Notes: generated by a model from the sequence alone, not told the origin. A DNA stretch of 64,000 nt from Nostoc edaphicum CCNP1411 (GCF_014023275.1 NZ_CP054695.1:56516-120515); one strand, 5' to 3'. Shown: positions 1-8,622, numbered from the stretch's first letter. Made by a program: numbers and translations.

Positions 1-107
1 GGTAAATTGCCATCACCAAATGTGTTGATTGTAGCTTGTGCAGCAATGCTATAAATAATACAAGTAATGACAACCAGAAGAGATATCCATGCTTTTGGGA
101 TGTTCAT
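1..107 (-). CDS. N-terminus of a secreted or membrane protein, cut by the window edge
   Basis: Only the first 35 codons are present. The gene starts at the ATG at 107 and runs off the left edge. The reading is MNIPKAWISLLVVITCIIYS followed by IAAQATINTFGDG. A lysine-bearing n-region, a hydrophobic core of about 14 residues and an A-Q-A stretch look like a type I signal peptide, so the product is probably exported. A weak GGAA purine tract precedes the ATG. Nothing identifies the family. Partial, therefore low to medium confidence. Confidence 0.45.
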   Translation of the reverse strand, partial: MNIPKAWISLLVVITCIIYSIAAQATINTFGDGNL

Positions 108-220
108 AATTCCAGCTTTAAAAATGACAGCAACTATACCCCAATAAGCAAAGTAATTTATTGAATAAAAACCCAATTACTTGTTGCTTATGGGGTGTAG
201 TAAGAGAGTGAAAATATGAC

Positions 221-529
221 TTATAACTCTAGCTCCTCTTCTGCTGACTGTTGACTTTTCTTAGACTTGTAACCGGAGCCAGAGCCATATCCTGGTAATT
301 GGGGATTGGGATTAGCAGCCGATTCAGTGTAAGGTGTATCCCCAAGATTGATTTCAAAAATATTCTCTTGATAACCATCCCTAAATTGGTCTGTTTGCAA
401 GGGATTACTACTATCTCCAGAACTTAATTGCTCAACACCGTAACCTCCAGATTGATAGCCACTGCCAGACTGATAATTACTACTGTCGTCAGTATCAAGA
501 TTTTGGTTAATTGTAGGTTCGTTATTCAT
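221..529 (-). CDS. Low-complexity acidic hypothetical protein
   Basis: About 102 residues, rich in Ser, Gly, Tyr, Gln and Asp, with repeated Y-Q-S-G / G-S-G-Y units and an acidic tail ending EEELEL. It looks intrinsically disordered, with no signal peptide and no membrane segment. There are two candidate starts, at 535 and 529. The ATG at 529 is preferred because an AGG lies 8 nt upstream of it, while the ATG at 535 lies inside that spacer. I do not recognise the family. Composition typical of a structured enzyme is absent, so it could be a small surface or phase-separating protein. That is speculation. Confidence 0.5.
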   Translation of the reverse strand: MNNEPTINQNLDTDDSSNYQSGSGYQSGGYGVEQLSSGDSSNPLQTDQFRDGYQENIFEINLGDTPYTESAANPNPQLPGYGSGSGYKSKKSQQSAEEELEL

Positions 530-668
530 TGGCATTACCTAAAAAAGCTGTATCAATGCCAGCATAAAAAGATTTATCTAGTATCAGCATTCACCTATTG
601 GACATTAATTTTTTAGCCGATTGGCTATTTTTGGTGATGCGCTCATATCGAGATGACAAATAGAGCAA

Positions 669-1358
669 ATGAATTTAATTTCACCAGAAGTAATGGCAGA
701 AATTAGTAATGGTAATAGTACCAAACTGCCAGACAATACCCGAAAAATGCTGCAAGTTCTGGCAAGTTTAAATACACCAAAAGAATTATTAGCAAGTCTT
801 TTAGAAATAGCTGAATTTTCCCTACACCATGTTCGCTACCTTGCAGGGCCATTGGTAATTCATCGCAGTCCTTGGAGTGATACGATTCCCCAATGGCTGA
901 AGTTTGCTTGTATTCAGGATCGATTGGAACTTATCTTCACTGAATACGAACAGGATCAGGTTGGTGTTTCCAGCACAGCCACAGAAGTTCTTACCTACAT
1001 GATGCCAGCAACTTACGAAGCACCTCTGCATAGGGACTACGCTGACCTTTATCTTTGGGTAGGTAATGAAGTTTTAACCAAATACAATAAATTACCAAAG
1101 GGTTGCAAGAGTTTTTATGAATTTATAGGTGATGGTGCTATGAACAATGCCAGCAATAATCGCATCATTCATTTGAATCAGGTAAAAAATGAATTCAACT
1201 ATCTTAGCAGGTCAATTCGACGCAGCATAGTTAAACACGCAGCACAAGAGGGATGGGGTAAGCGTCATGTCACTGCCAAGCCTAACTTAGACTCGACCCA
1301 AAGCACTCCAACTCCTAAACCTTTATCAAATTCAACTGTGCAAATTAGCTTGTTCTAA
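669..1358 (+). CDS. Plasmid-type hypothetical protein with C-terminal sliding-clamp motif
   Basis: A 229-residue soluble protein with no family I can name. The first ~180 residues are predicted largely helical, followed by a Ser/Thr/Pro-rich linker (about 200-222). The last five residues are Q-I-S-L-F. This matches the bacterial beta sliding-clamp binding pentapeptide (consensus QL[S/D]LF), which in clamp clients usually sits at a flexible C-terminus after a disordered linker, as here. The gene lies 0.9 kb upstream of a family A DNA polymerase on the same strand. A role in plasmid replication or repair is therefore a reasonable inference, not shown. A clear terminator hairpin follows at 1368-1405. 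Confidence 0.7.
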   Translation: MNLISPEVMAEISNGNSTKLPDNTRKMLQVLASLNTPKELLASLLEIAEFSLHHVRYLAGPLVIHRSPWSDTIPQWLKFACIQDRLELIFTEYEQDQVGVSSTATEVLTYMMPATYEAPLHRDYADLYLWVGNEVLTKYNKLPKGCKSFYEFIGDGAMNNASNNRIIHLNQVKNEFNYLSRSIRRSIVKHAAQEGWGKRHVTAKPNLDSTQSTPTPKPLSNSTVQISLF

Positions 1359-1367
1359 ATTTTCAAT

Positions 1368-1405
1368 AAATCCTCAGTCATTCAAATTTTCATCTGAGGA
1401 TTTTT
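1368..1405 (+). terminator. Rho-independent terminator
   Basis: A 10-bp perfect stem (AAATCCTCAG / CTGAGGATTT) with a 16-nt loop runs into TTTTT, beginning 9 nt after the stop codon of the upstream gene. Confidence 0.8.
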
Positions 1406-1464
1406 CTGTTAAATGGAAGCGATCGCTTCTTTAATTATGAACATAAATTTTCAAGTTAGTCATC

Positions 1465-2019
1465 ATGAATACTCAAGAAATTCAAGAGATTTTAAATCAT
1501 CTCATCATTGGAATTACAGCCTTATATACCATTGTAATGGTCGTTGATTTCGTTGTGGGAATAGTCCATCTGTGGCAGAAATTTACACTCAACATCGAAT
1601 ACTATACCAACAACACCACATCTGAACAATCACACATTGAATCTAGTGATATTAAGAAATCTCTCAACTTGGAAAATCAAAATCAATCAACTAACCGTAT
1701 TACATCAAAACCAGAACCTCAACCAAACAACTTTGTTAGCATTGATGTAGACAAAATTGATTTACGGACAGCCAGAAAAATTGCCACTGCCATAAAAAAA
1801 GCTTCAAAATCCAATCCTGACTTAATTATCAAACAAAAAGTTAACAGTAAAAGTGTTCCTTTAGCCTGGTTGCAAGCACAGATTAAGCATCGTTTAGAAC
1901 TGGCACCAGAAATTGTCACACCTATTATCAGAGAATTGGCTCCTACTGCTTTTACATCTGTTCGAGAGAATATTCAGCATTCTAACATTGCAAAAACAGG
2001 TAAACGTAAAGTCAGTTAA
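1465..2019 (+). CDS. Membrane-anchored hypothetical protein
   Basis: 184 residues. Residues ~12-36 (LIIGITALYTIVMVVDFVVG) form one transmembrane helix. An Asn/Ser/Gln-rich linker follows to ~90. A basic, helical C-terminal domain (about 95-165) contains LRTARKIATAIKKAS and a PLAWLQAQIKHRL segment. Such short one-helix proteins are common as orphans on cyanobacterial plasmids. I cannot assign a function. A GCGATCGC site lies just upstream (about 1428), and the gene is followed by an imperfect fold-back region. Confidence 0.6.
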   Translation: MNTQEIQEILNHLIIGITALYTIVMVVDFVVGIVHLWQKFTLNIEYYTNNTTSEQSHIESSDIKKSLNLENQNQSTNRITSKPEPQPNNFVSIDVDKIDLRTARKIATAIKKASKSNPDLIIKQKVNSKSVPLAWLQAQIKHRLELAPEIVTPIIRELAPTAFTSVRENIQHSNIAKTGKRKVS

Positions 2020-2025
2020 TCATAG

Positions 2026-2152
2026 AAAGAGAGGAATATCGATATGGCGGTTATCGCTCGGATGAGAAGACAAAAGTACTTGCTGTACAATCTTTCCAGC
2101 AAAGCTTTTGTATCTCCCTCAACTGCACACCGCTATAATATTACCTCTCTTT
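2026..2152. repeat. Fold-back (MITE-like) sequence
   Basis: The ends carry a 9-bp inverted repeat (AAAGAGAGG at 2026-2034, CCTCTCTTT at 2144-2152), with a second inward pair (GCGGT / ACCGC) in phase. It contains no ORF. It could be a small palindromic mobile element or a long hairpin in the 3' UTR of the preceding gene. Confidence 0.4.
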
Positions 2153-2248
2153 AATAGGTTTTTAAATCTTTGTATAAAACTAAATATTTTGAAGTTGGTA
2201 CATATACAAGCTATCGCTTCTAGGTGAGAAATTCAAATTAAATTCATT

Positions 2249-3142
2249 ATGAATGCAAGCTTAATAAATACAAATAATCCCAGGATTTATACTCCAGAAT
2301 ATACTATCGTTTCCAATGTTTCAACTCTTAATTATGCTCTCCAACCTCTGTTTCAGGCAGAAGTTTTAGCCATAGATTGTGAAACAACAGGACTTGACCC
2401 TCTAACTGATTCTATTAGACTGATTCAAATAGCTGCACCAAACCATCCGGTAGTGCTAATTGATTTACCAGCTATTCCCAAAAGCGATCGCTCACTTTTA
2501 AAACAACTCCTTAGTAACTCTGCTCTCAAAATTGCTCATAATGCCAAGTTCGACTGGCAATTTCTCACACTCGCAGGACTTCAACCCTCCGGTAAATTCT
2601 TTGATACCCAACTTGCTTATAAAGTTCTAACCGCAGGATTAAAAACAAGCTCATCCTTACAAAATATAGCTAAAAAGCTACTACACCTTCAACTAGATAA
2701 AACTCAACAAATCAGCGATTGGTGTAAACCTCTTAAATCGGTTCAATTGCACTATGCTGCCGTAGATGCTGCCATATTGCTTGACCTTTACTCAATTCTC
2801 CTCAACAAGTTAAAACAGGCAAAGTTACTCAAAATTGCCCGACTGGAATTTCAGTGTATGCCTGTTGTAGCTCAAATGGAACTTAACGGGATGCTATTTG
2901 ACTTGTCTCGATGGCAGATACTGGGTGCAAAACTAGAAGCTGAAAAAACAGATGCTTTAAGCCAACTCAAGCAACTCCGTATTGCTAGTTCTCAGATGTC
3001 ATTGCTGCCAGAACTGACAGATGCAGTAAACCCAAATTCACCTCAGCAAGTTTTGGCTGCTCTACAAGCTATTGGTATTAAAATAAACTCAACTAATCAA
3101 AGTAAATTAGTTTCTTTAGCTGCACAGTATCCCATAATTTAA
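2249..3142 (+). CDS. Family A DNA polymerase, 3'-5' exonuclease half (ends at in-frame TAA)
   Basis: 297 residues forming a DnaQ-like 3'-5' exonuclease with all three proofreading motifs: Exo I D43-x-E45 (AIDCETTGLDP), Exo II N98-x3-D102 (AHNAKFDWQFL) and Exo III Y169-x3-D173. The start of the polymerase thumb follows. Reading stops at TAA 3140-3142 directly before ALLDYRRLSKI, the segment that in PolA-like enzymes follows without a break. The next open stretch (3143-4027) is in the same frame, so a single substitution (for example AAA, GAA or CAA to TAA) would explain the split. The 5'-nuclease domain of housekeeping PolA is absent, as in plasmid and phage bifunctional exonuclease/polymerases. 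The protein is either half of a broken gene or one subunit of a split enzyme. Confidence 0.85.
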   Translation: MNASLINTNNPRIYTPEYTIVSNVSTLNYALQPLFQAEVLAIDCETTGLDPLTDSIRLIQIAAPNHPVVLIDLPAIPKSDRSLLKQLLSNSALKIAHNAKFDWQFLTLAGLQPSGKFFDTQLAYKVLTAGLKTSSSLQNIAKKLLHLQLDKTQQISDWCKPLKSVQLHYAAVDAAILLDLYSILLNKLKQAKLLKIARLEFQCMPVVAQMELNGMLFDLSRWQILGAKLEAEKTDALSQLKQLRIASSQMSLLPELTDAVNPNSPQQVLAALQAIGIKINSTNQSKLVSLAAQYPII

Positions 3143-4027
3143 GCATTGCTAGATTACCGCCGTCTATCCAAAATTATCGGCACTTTTACCGAGAAACTAC
3201 CCCAGCATATCCACCCCAAAACTGGGAGAATTCATCCCAACTATTATCAATTAGGGGCAAAATCCGGTAGATTTTCTTGCCGCAAACCACCTCTACAAAA
3301 TATTCCTCGTGATGAAGCTGCCCGTAGCTGTTTCATTGCTGCCCCTGGCTATAAAATTATCAAAGCCGATTACTCCCAAATTGAACTACGAATTATGGCT
3401 CGGCTTAGTGGTGATACAAAGATGTGCCAAGTCTATCGTCAAGGGGCTGACTTACATCGATTAACAGCATCTCTAGTAACTGGAAAATATATCAATGAAG
3501 TGACTGAAGAAGACCGCAGATTAGCAAAAGCAATAAACTTTGGATTGATTTTCGGTATGGGCGCTGCCAAACTCCAAATTTACGCCCAAGTAAAATATGG
3601 GGTGGCAATGACATTAGAGCAAGCAAAAGCTTTCAGTCAACGATTCTTTGAAGCTTATCCTGGAATAGCTAGGTGGCATAAAAACATCAAACGTAAATAC
3701 ATCCAAGGCATTAAGGAAAGTCGTACACTAGCAAATAGACGACGGAGATGGGTAAACAAGCCCCGACTATCAGAGCTATTTAACCATCCAGTACAAGGTT
3801 TAAATGCCGATATCAACAAATTAGCTATGGTAAAACTTTCAATTCCATTAGCTAAATTCAGAACAAAACTCATCTGTGTAAGACATGATGAAATTGTACT
3901 GGAATGTCCAGAGACTGAAGTTGAGCAAGTTAGCAATATATTACACAATTGTATGGTTGCTGCTGCCCAAAAGTTTCTCAGTCCTATTCCAGTTGTTCTA
4001 GATATTAAAACATCAAATAGCTGGTGA
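3143..4027 (+). CDS. Family A DNA polymerase, polymerase half (same frame after TAA)
   Basis: Continues the exonuclease ORF in frame. The only possible early start is TTG at 3146, with no Shine-Dalgarno sequence. Counting from that TTG, motif A is DYSQIELR (D75), motif B is R124-x3-K128-x3-F132G with FGLIFG, and motif C is R-H-D-E near 245. The LQNIP segment preceding motif A is intact. All catalytic residues are therefore retained, arguing for a recent nonsense change, read-through, or reconstitution from two chains. Motif B has Phe where PolA usually has Tyr (FGxxYG), a change that in related polymerases affects nucleotide discrimination. Together with the upstream half it would give a protein of about 593 residues. 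Confidence 0.8.
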   Translation, partial: ALLDYRRLSKIIGTFTEKLPQHIHPKTGRIHPNYYQLGAKSGRFSCRKPPLQNIPRDEAARSCFIAAPGYKIIKADYSQIELRIMARLSGDTKMCQVYRQGADLHRLTASLVTGKYINEVTEEDRRLAKAINFGLIFGMGAAKLQIYAQVKYGVAMTLEQAKAFSQRFFEAYPGIARWHKNIKRKYIQGIKESRTLANRRRRWVNKPRLSELFNHPVQGLNADINKLAMVKLSIPLAKFRTKLICVRHDEIVLECPETEVEQVSNILHNCMVAAAQKFLSPIPVVLDIKTSNSW

Positions 4028-4089
4028 ACTATCCCAACTTGCCGAGTACGACTGAAGTTAGATTTGCAGTCAAGCTATTCTGAGAAGAT

Positions 4090-4305
4090 TTGTCAAAAAC
4101 TCAACTGCCCTCCTCACAGTATAGCTCGTGCAAAATGTGGTTAGAGGGCGTTTCGTTTTTGATCCGAAGCACTATCCCCGCCCTATCTCAATACCGTTTA
4201 GTTAAGGACATTTATCTGTTGGGGCGGGCTGTTCTTGAGCAGGGGGAGAAAAAAGGCTTAACCCAAGCGTATTACACCCTATCCACTATTTCTGGCTATT
4301 CCTGA
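4090..4305 (+). CDS. Possible small hypothetical protein
   Basis: A 71-codon open frame starting with TTG, or 56 codons from the internal ATG at 4135 (MWLEGVSFLIRSTIPALSQY). It follows the polymerase by about 60 bp on the same strand. A VKDIYLLGRAVLEQGEKKG stretch looks helical and protein-like. No ribosome-binding site or known family was recognised, so this may be chance. Confidence 0.25.
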   Translation: MSKTQLPSSQYSSCKMWLEGVSFLIRSTIPALSQYRLVKDIYLLGRAVLEQGEKKGLTQAYYTLSTISGYS

Positions 4306-4385
4306 ATCGGTATTCTAGCCATTATAAATAACGGAACTATTTTAACTATATCTGCTTACGCAGATTTAGAGTGAATCAAGAGTTT

Positions 4386-4410
4386 AAAACCCGCTTAATT
4401 GGGTTTTATT
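4386..4410 (+). terminator. Probable terminator hairpin
   Basis: AAAACCC (4386-4392) pairs with GGGTTTT (4401-4407) around an 8-nt loop, ending in a T-rich run. It separates the polymerase region from the next gene. Confidence 0.5.
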
Positions 4411-4490
4411 GGTGTGTCTATAAACTCTGTGACTAACAAATACCTGATGTAAAAAATGAGTTTTAATATTTACATATTTGAGGTGCATTA

Positions 4491-4793
4491 ATGTCTAATC
4501 CCCGGATTTTAGGGGCAAGAGAAATTCATCTAATTTCACTCTACAGTCACTGGGAATTTGGTATGAAACCAGAAGAATTTTATGCCAAATGGGATGTGAG
4601 TTATGAACAAATTGCCTTAATATGCTGTCGTTCCGATTCTACGGTCAGAGGTTGGTTTAAGCAAGGTAAATTTAGACGCTATCCTCAGCCTAATGATTTA
4701 CGGCATTTGGCATTCATGGACTTTTTACTGGAACATTTTGAAGAAGTTCCCGAACAACTTTGGCAATTGCTATGTCTGACTCATTCGCCTTGA
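4491..4793 (+). CDS. Small helix-turn-helix protein
   Basis: 100 residues. The central segment ~36-58 (SYEQIALICCRSDSTVRGWFKQG) reads as a helix-turn-helix: a short helix with Ala-Leu-Ile, a turn, then a recognition helix with S-T-V-x-x-W. The C-terminus is acidic and hydrophobic. The preceding 60 bp are AT-rich. It is probably a small DNA-binding regulator of the kind found repeatedly in Nostoc-type genomes. The target is unknown, and no partner is co-transcribed within 250 bp. Confidence 0.6.
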   Translation: MSNPRILGAREIHLISLYSHWEFGMKPEEFYAKWDVSYEQIALICCRSDSTVRGWFKQGKFRRYPQPNDLRHLAFMDFLLEHFEEVPEQLWQLLCLTHSP

Positions 4794-4816
4794 TATGAAT
4801 AACATTTCTCTTCTAC

Positions 4817-4922
4817 ATATAGCAATCCGGTTTGATTACTGAAAGGTTTTTAAAACAAAAGCTTTGCCCTGCAAGGTTTTCAGACTCAGTATACTTTCAA
4901 AATTCCAGTCGGAACGCTATAT
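4817..4922. repeat. MITE-like palindromic element, copy 1
   Basis: About 106 bp, with long imperfect inverted ends of roughly 30 bp beginning ATATAGC and ending GCTATAT. Inner parts match the element at 21450-21556 (a shared AGTATRCTTTCAAAA core). It carries no ORF. Confidence 0.6.
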
Positions 4923-5070
4923 ATCTGTCCAATAAATCTAATACACACATAAGTCTAATTGTCAATATCAATTTGACCTGTCTTTGAGTATACCTCCTCG
5001 TTTAAGGTAAAATTTGGCGATTTAAAAGCACATAGCATGGTTATTTTACAGCATTTTTAAGAAGGAAAAT

Positions 5071-5235
5071 ATGACTTATTCTGAGCAATTAAAACCGTGG
5101 TGTATTGTCCGTGATATTCCCAATCAAGAAAATATTGTTGTGAAAAGATTCCGCCGACGGGATGATGCTGTTGCTTATCTGCAAGTGTTGAAGCAGTCAG
5201 CGAGAGATATTGCTTTTCAAATCATTTTTAAGTGA
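5071..5235 (+). CDS. 54-residue conserved-looking small protein
   Basis: The frame opens at an ATG preceded by GAAGGA at a 4-nt spacing and reads MTYSEQLKPWCIVRDIPNQE, then NIVVKRFRRRDDAVAYLQVLKQ, ending QIIFK. The basic RFRRRDDAVAYLQVLKQ stretch resembles the small 'WCIVRxLPxxQxxxVxRFRxRxDAExHLxxLRR' type of cyanobacterial proteins of unknown function. The strong ribosome-binding site and balanced composition argue for a real gene. It is probably monocistronic and faces the convergent gene at 5308. Confidence 0.65.
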   Translation: MTYSEQLKPWCIVRDIPNQENIVVKRFRRRDDAVAYLQVLKQSARDIAFQIIFK

Positions 5236-5307
5236 AAATTAACTTCCACTACACCCACCAATTTAAAAACTGAAGAGCAATCATTTATGAATAGAGGGTA
5301 ATGTTGG

Positions 5308-5910
5308 CTAATCAATTGGTTCTTTGGTGCAATGTAGATAATTTGAATTAACCCATCCTGACAAACCATTAACTCTAGTATTGGGGCCTTGAATTACACT
5401 TACATAAGCCCATATACCTTCTTGTTCCTTCAATAAAACATTATTACCATTATTAAGACCTGCCCTAGATTGTCCATTCGGACTATCACGAAGTGCCAGT
5501 TGCCCAGATTTAATATTCACTACATCACAATAAGTTGCCCACTTCAGAGTCGCTACATTTTCTGTGATTGCTACTAGTTGACGGCGTAATATCTGCTTAT
5601 CTTTGTTATAAATATTCAAATACATTCCTTCATTGGCATTTTCACGCCAGGAAACTGAATAAGTATAATCGCCATTTTCCCAAGTAATACCTCGATAGCC
5701 GTTATCACGCCAGGATGTTCCGTAGTCTAAGTCGATACATTTACCCTGAACATCACAACCTCTGTAGGTTTTGCCATTTTCCCCATCATCCAAAGTAATG
5801 GTAAATTCTCCAGCACGGTAAGTATCTGCTTTTGCATGAGTAGCAGTTGCTCCAATCAAGGAAGCAGTCATAATTGCAGTCAAAAAGAATCCTTTTAAGC
5901 GTTTAATCAT
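5308..5910 (-). CDS. Secreted SH3-like domain protein
   Basis: 200 residues. An Sec signal peptide occupies ~1-28 (MIKRLKGFFLTAIMTASLIG, then ATATHAKA). The mature protein has an N-terminal beta-rich region with a C-x3-C pair (YRGCDVQGKC). The C-terminal half (about 128-195) is a bacterial SH3-like fold: VNIKSGQLALRDSPNG, an aromatic W-A-Y strand and L-S-G-W-V-N-S-N-Y-L. SH3b domains of this kind commonly bind cell-wall peptides or polysaccharide, so a periplasmic or surface-binding role is likely. An AAAGGGAAAT ribosome-binding site precedes the ATG. Two further Cys could form disulfides. It stands alone between convergent and tandem neighbours. Confidence 0.75.
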   Translation of the reverse strand: MIKRLKGFFLTAIMTASLIGATATHAKADTYRAGEFTITLDDGENGKTYRGCDVQGKCIDLDYGTSWRDNGYRGITWENGDYTYSVSWRENANEGMYLNIYNKDKQILRRQLVAITENVATLKWATYCDVVNIKSGQLALRDSPNGQSRAGLNNGNNVLLKEQEGIWAYVSVIQGPNTRVNGLSGWVNSNYLHCTKEPID

Positions 5911-6055
5911 ATTTCCCTTTGGAATTTTCTGATAATGACAAAAATCTTTTTTAATTCGTTACTTTGTTGGTATTCGTTCACCGATATTAACCTAATTACT
6001 GATATTTTCAGAAGATTAGATAATTTCTGCGATCGCTGAAGGATTTATATCTGGT

Positions 6056-8374
6056 TTATACCCAACCTAAATCCTCTAAAGCTTGACTAACCTGCGGACG
6101 TAATTGCCAGTGCCATTCTCGTTGAGTAGTAGTTTCGGTATCTTCCAGAGTTTTCCAATAACCAGAAGCCAACATTAGTGACCAGAACGGTTTACCATTG
6201 TCGTCACGTTCAGGTGGCAAATAGTTTAAGTAATTTGCAAGCAGTTCTGCTATTCTGGCGTATTGGAGATTTGCACCACCAAAATGCTCATATTCAGCTG
6301 CCTGTGATAACCCAGTTGCAGTGATAGTTTGTCCAAGTGCATAATAGTGAGCTTTGAGCATAAGTTTATGGCTATCCGTCAGTTGGCTGCTGATGGCTAC
6401 AAAAGCTTGCTTATAATCGTCCACTGTCGGAAAATCAATAGCTAAAACCTCTTGGATAACATAGCTTTTGAATGTGTCTATGTCCGTAAAATAGCGATAA
6501 CCAAGACGATTTGCAGCTGATTCTATTTCCTTATCTGCATCAATTAACAGGGCAATTGGTTGACTTTTCCCTGACTGCAAGCCATCGGGCCACGCTAAAT
6601 CAAGTACTGCACTCACTGTTCCTGTGGAATCAGTAATTTCGTACATCAATTCACCAATCGGCAATCCCTGCTTCTGTACCCATACATTACATTCTTCTAT
6701 AACTTTTTCGTCAGTCAGTGGTACAACCGCAGTAGAGATTTCGGCGACTTCTTGCTCTAAGATTGAATCTGTCACTTTTGGTTCTGGAATATCCCCAGCT
6801 AATAGACTATTCAAAAAGCTATTGGCAGCTTGAGCTAAAAGTTCACGACGTGCAGCTAAGAAATAATGGTAGTTTTCAATTTGCCACAAACTGCGTTCCA
6901 TCGGTATCCAGTGCGTTGCGATCGCATCGGGTTGGATTTGCTCGAATGCCTCAAAATACTCCGAAGGGTGTCGGTTTGAGACTTTAAGGTTGGTTTCTTG
7001 GGTTAGAAAAGTGAGGTTAGCGATCGCATTCACTTCGGATTTTGGGTATCCGCCTTTGTAAAGTAGCGACTTGGGGAAAATATGATGAACTTGTAAGCAG
7101 CTGTGCTTACCTAGAAGATGTTTGGATAGTTCAATGCCACTATCCCAATCTTGTACTTGATGCACGCGGGTAAGCATATAAAGTAACGGGTAAAACCTTG
7201 CTCCCATACCCCAGCCTTGAAAGTCAATAGCTTTGATTTCCAAGTCCCCGCGATTTTGTCGTAGGTTGGCGATGAGTTGGTCTAGCGGGTTATCTTCAGA
7301 TTCCAATACGTGTAAATCTTGGGTTAAAACACTCTCAGTTGAACCTGCGTACCGTCCCCACAGTAAAGTATGTACATACCAGTACAATAACTTGTCGCGT
7401 TCTTTGTGATCTCTAAGATGTCCGCCACGCCCAACAAGGTAGCGCACCATGACAGGAAAGGCGTAAATGCCGCCCAGTACGCGATTGTGGTCGAGTCCAA
7501 GCCGACCAGAAATCAGGTTGAGCAGCGTATCAATAGCTTTTTCTGCCTTGTATAGCCCGTCCTGAAATGTCACAGTCTTGACATCTTTGAGTGCGGAAAA
7601 CATTGCCTCTCCGGTGATAACTGCATTGATGCACCGGAGCAACCACTCCAAACGAAACTCAAACCCTGCTTTTTTCCATTTTGTGAGGCGTGCTTTGAGT
7701 TCGTTGCGAGCATCAGGCCATTGAGCGCAAATTTTTGCTAGTGCTAAATCACCTTTAGATAGCTTGGTTCCTCCACTGTTGACAGTGTTGAAAATTTCCA
7801 CAACTACATCAACTGTTTTATCTTCACCACTGACTTCTTCAATATGCAAATTGATATTTTTAATGCCTTCAAGCTTATTCAAACTATTAATGTAAGTGGT
7901 CAATTTAGGAGCCAGTTCTGAAACTTTTAGTAACCGCTGAATAAAAATTCCTACACCTTGTTGCATCAATTCAGTGACATTCACCCACAAAGGGTTCTCC
8001 TTCATTTTCAGGGGAGCGTAAAATTCAAATATTTCTTCCTCCAAGTGAAAATGCAAACCAGTGAAAGCTTCCACATTGCCATCAAAAAACTGAGGCGGTT
8101 TGCCCCGCACGATCCCATAGAAGGAGGTGATGCGCTGTTGCCCATCTAGTAGCAGTTTAACTGAACCCGTAGAAAGCTTCCCATCGCCACGAGCATGGTC
8201 AATTGCTTGTTCAGTTTTAGTTTCCCACACTAATAAGCTACCGATGGGATGCCTGCGATATAGTGAATTCATTAAACCGCGCACTTGATCGCGATTCCAA
8301 ACGTAACCCCGTTGGAATTCTGGTAGGGCAATACTGCCCATGTCAATTTGGTCAAGGATAGTAGTAATGTTCAT
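6056..8374 (-). CDS. DUF262/HNH nuclease (GmrSD/SspE-like defence protein)
   Basis: 772 residues. The N-terminus is a DUF262 (ParB/Srx-like) NTPase-type domain with the family signatures IALPEFQRGYVWNRDQVRGL (about 16-34) and DGQQR (77-81). Around 430 the HHIFPKSLL motif of a DUF1524-type HNH nuclease appears, followed by an N-x-T-x-L-x5-N segment. The C-terminal ~270 residues contain no domain I recognise. DUF262+DUF1524 proteins include the GmrSD modified-cytosine restriction enzyme and SspE of phosphorothioation defence, so cleavage of foreign or modified DNA is the likely job. No methyltransferase, dnd or ssp genes are adjacent. This favours a stand-alone type IV-like system. Confidence 0.85.
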   Translation of the reverse strand: MNITTILDQIDMGSIALPEFQRGYVWNRDQVRGLMNSLYRRHPIGSLLVWETKTEQAIDHARGDGKLSTGSVKLLLDGQQRITSFYGIVRGKPPQFFDGNVEAFTGLHFHLEEEIFEFYAPLKMKENPLWVNVTELMQQGVGIFIQRLLKVSELAPKLTTYINSLNKLEGIKNINLHIEEVSGEDKTVDVVVEIFNTVNSGGTKLSKGDLALAKICAQWPDARNELKARLTKWKKAGFEFRLEWLLRCINAVITGEAMFSALKDVKTVTFQDGLYKAEKAIDTLLNLISGRLGLDHNRVLGGIYAFPVMVRYLVGRGGHLRDHKERDKLLYWYVHTLLWGRYAGSTESVLTQDLHVLESEDNPLDQLIANLRQNRGDLEIKAIDFQGWGMGARFYPLLYMLTRVHQVQDWDSGIELSKHLLGKHSCLQVHHIFPKSLLYKGGYPKSEVNAIANLTFLTQETNLKVSNRHPSEYFEAFEQIQPDAIATHWIPMERSLWQIENYHYFLAARRELLAQAANSFLNSLLAGDIPEPKVTDSILEQEVAEISTAVVPLTDEKVIEECNVWVQKQGLPIGELMYEITDSTGTVSAVLDLAWPDGLQSGKSQPIALLIDADKEIESAANRLGYRYFTDIDTFKSYVIQEVLAIDFPTVDDYKQAFVAISSQLTDSHKLMLKAHYYALGQTITATGLSQAAEYEHFGGANLQYARIAELLANYLNYLPPERDDNGKPFWSLMLASGYWKTLEDTETTTQREWHWQLRPQVSQALEDLGWV

Positions 8375-8503
8375 AGGCTATTTTTGCTCTTTTATTACAA
8401 GTTCTATAACCGGGTATTTACTTAAAAAATCAGATACTTTAAATGATGAGATAATATTTGGATTGCCTTGAAAAAGCTGACACATCATTGCTTATTACAT
8501 TCT
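8375..8503. other. Intergenic, nothing recognised
   Basis: AT-rich upstream region of the DUF262 gene. It presumably holds the promoter, but no clear -10/-35 pair was picked out. Confidence 0.3.
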
Positions 8504-8622
8504 GATATAGCAGCCCGATTTGATTTTTGAAATTACTTGCGTAGGAAGGAAACAGGGAATAGAGAAGAAGGGAGTATAAGTGTACTGAGTTTTTTTCAAA
8601 AATCAAATATGGTTCCTATATC
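8504..8622. repeat. MITE-like palindromic element, copy 2
   Basis: 119 bp with about 29-bp imperfect terminal inverted repeats. Both ends read GATATAG inward and share ATTTGATTTTTGAAA as the inner half. No ORF. It is similar in design to the copies at 4817 and 21450. Confidence 0.7.
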
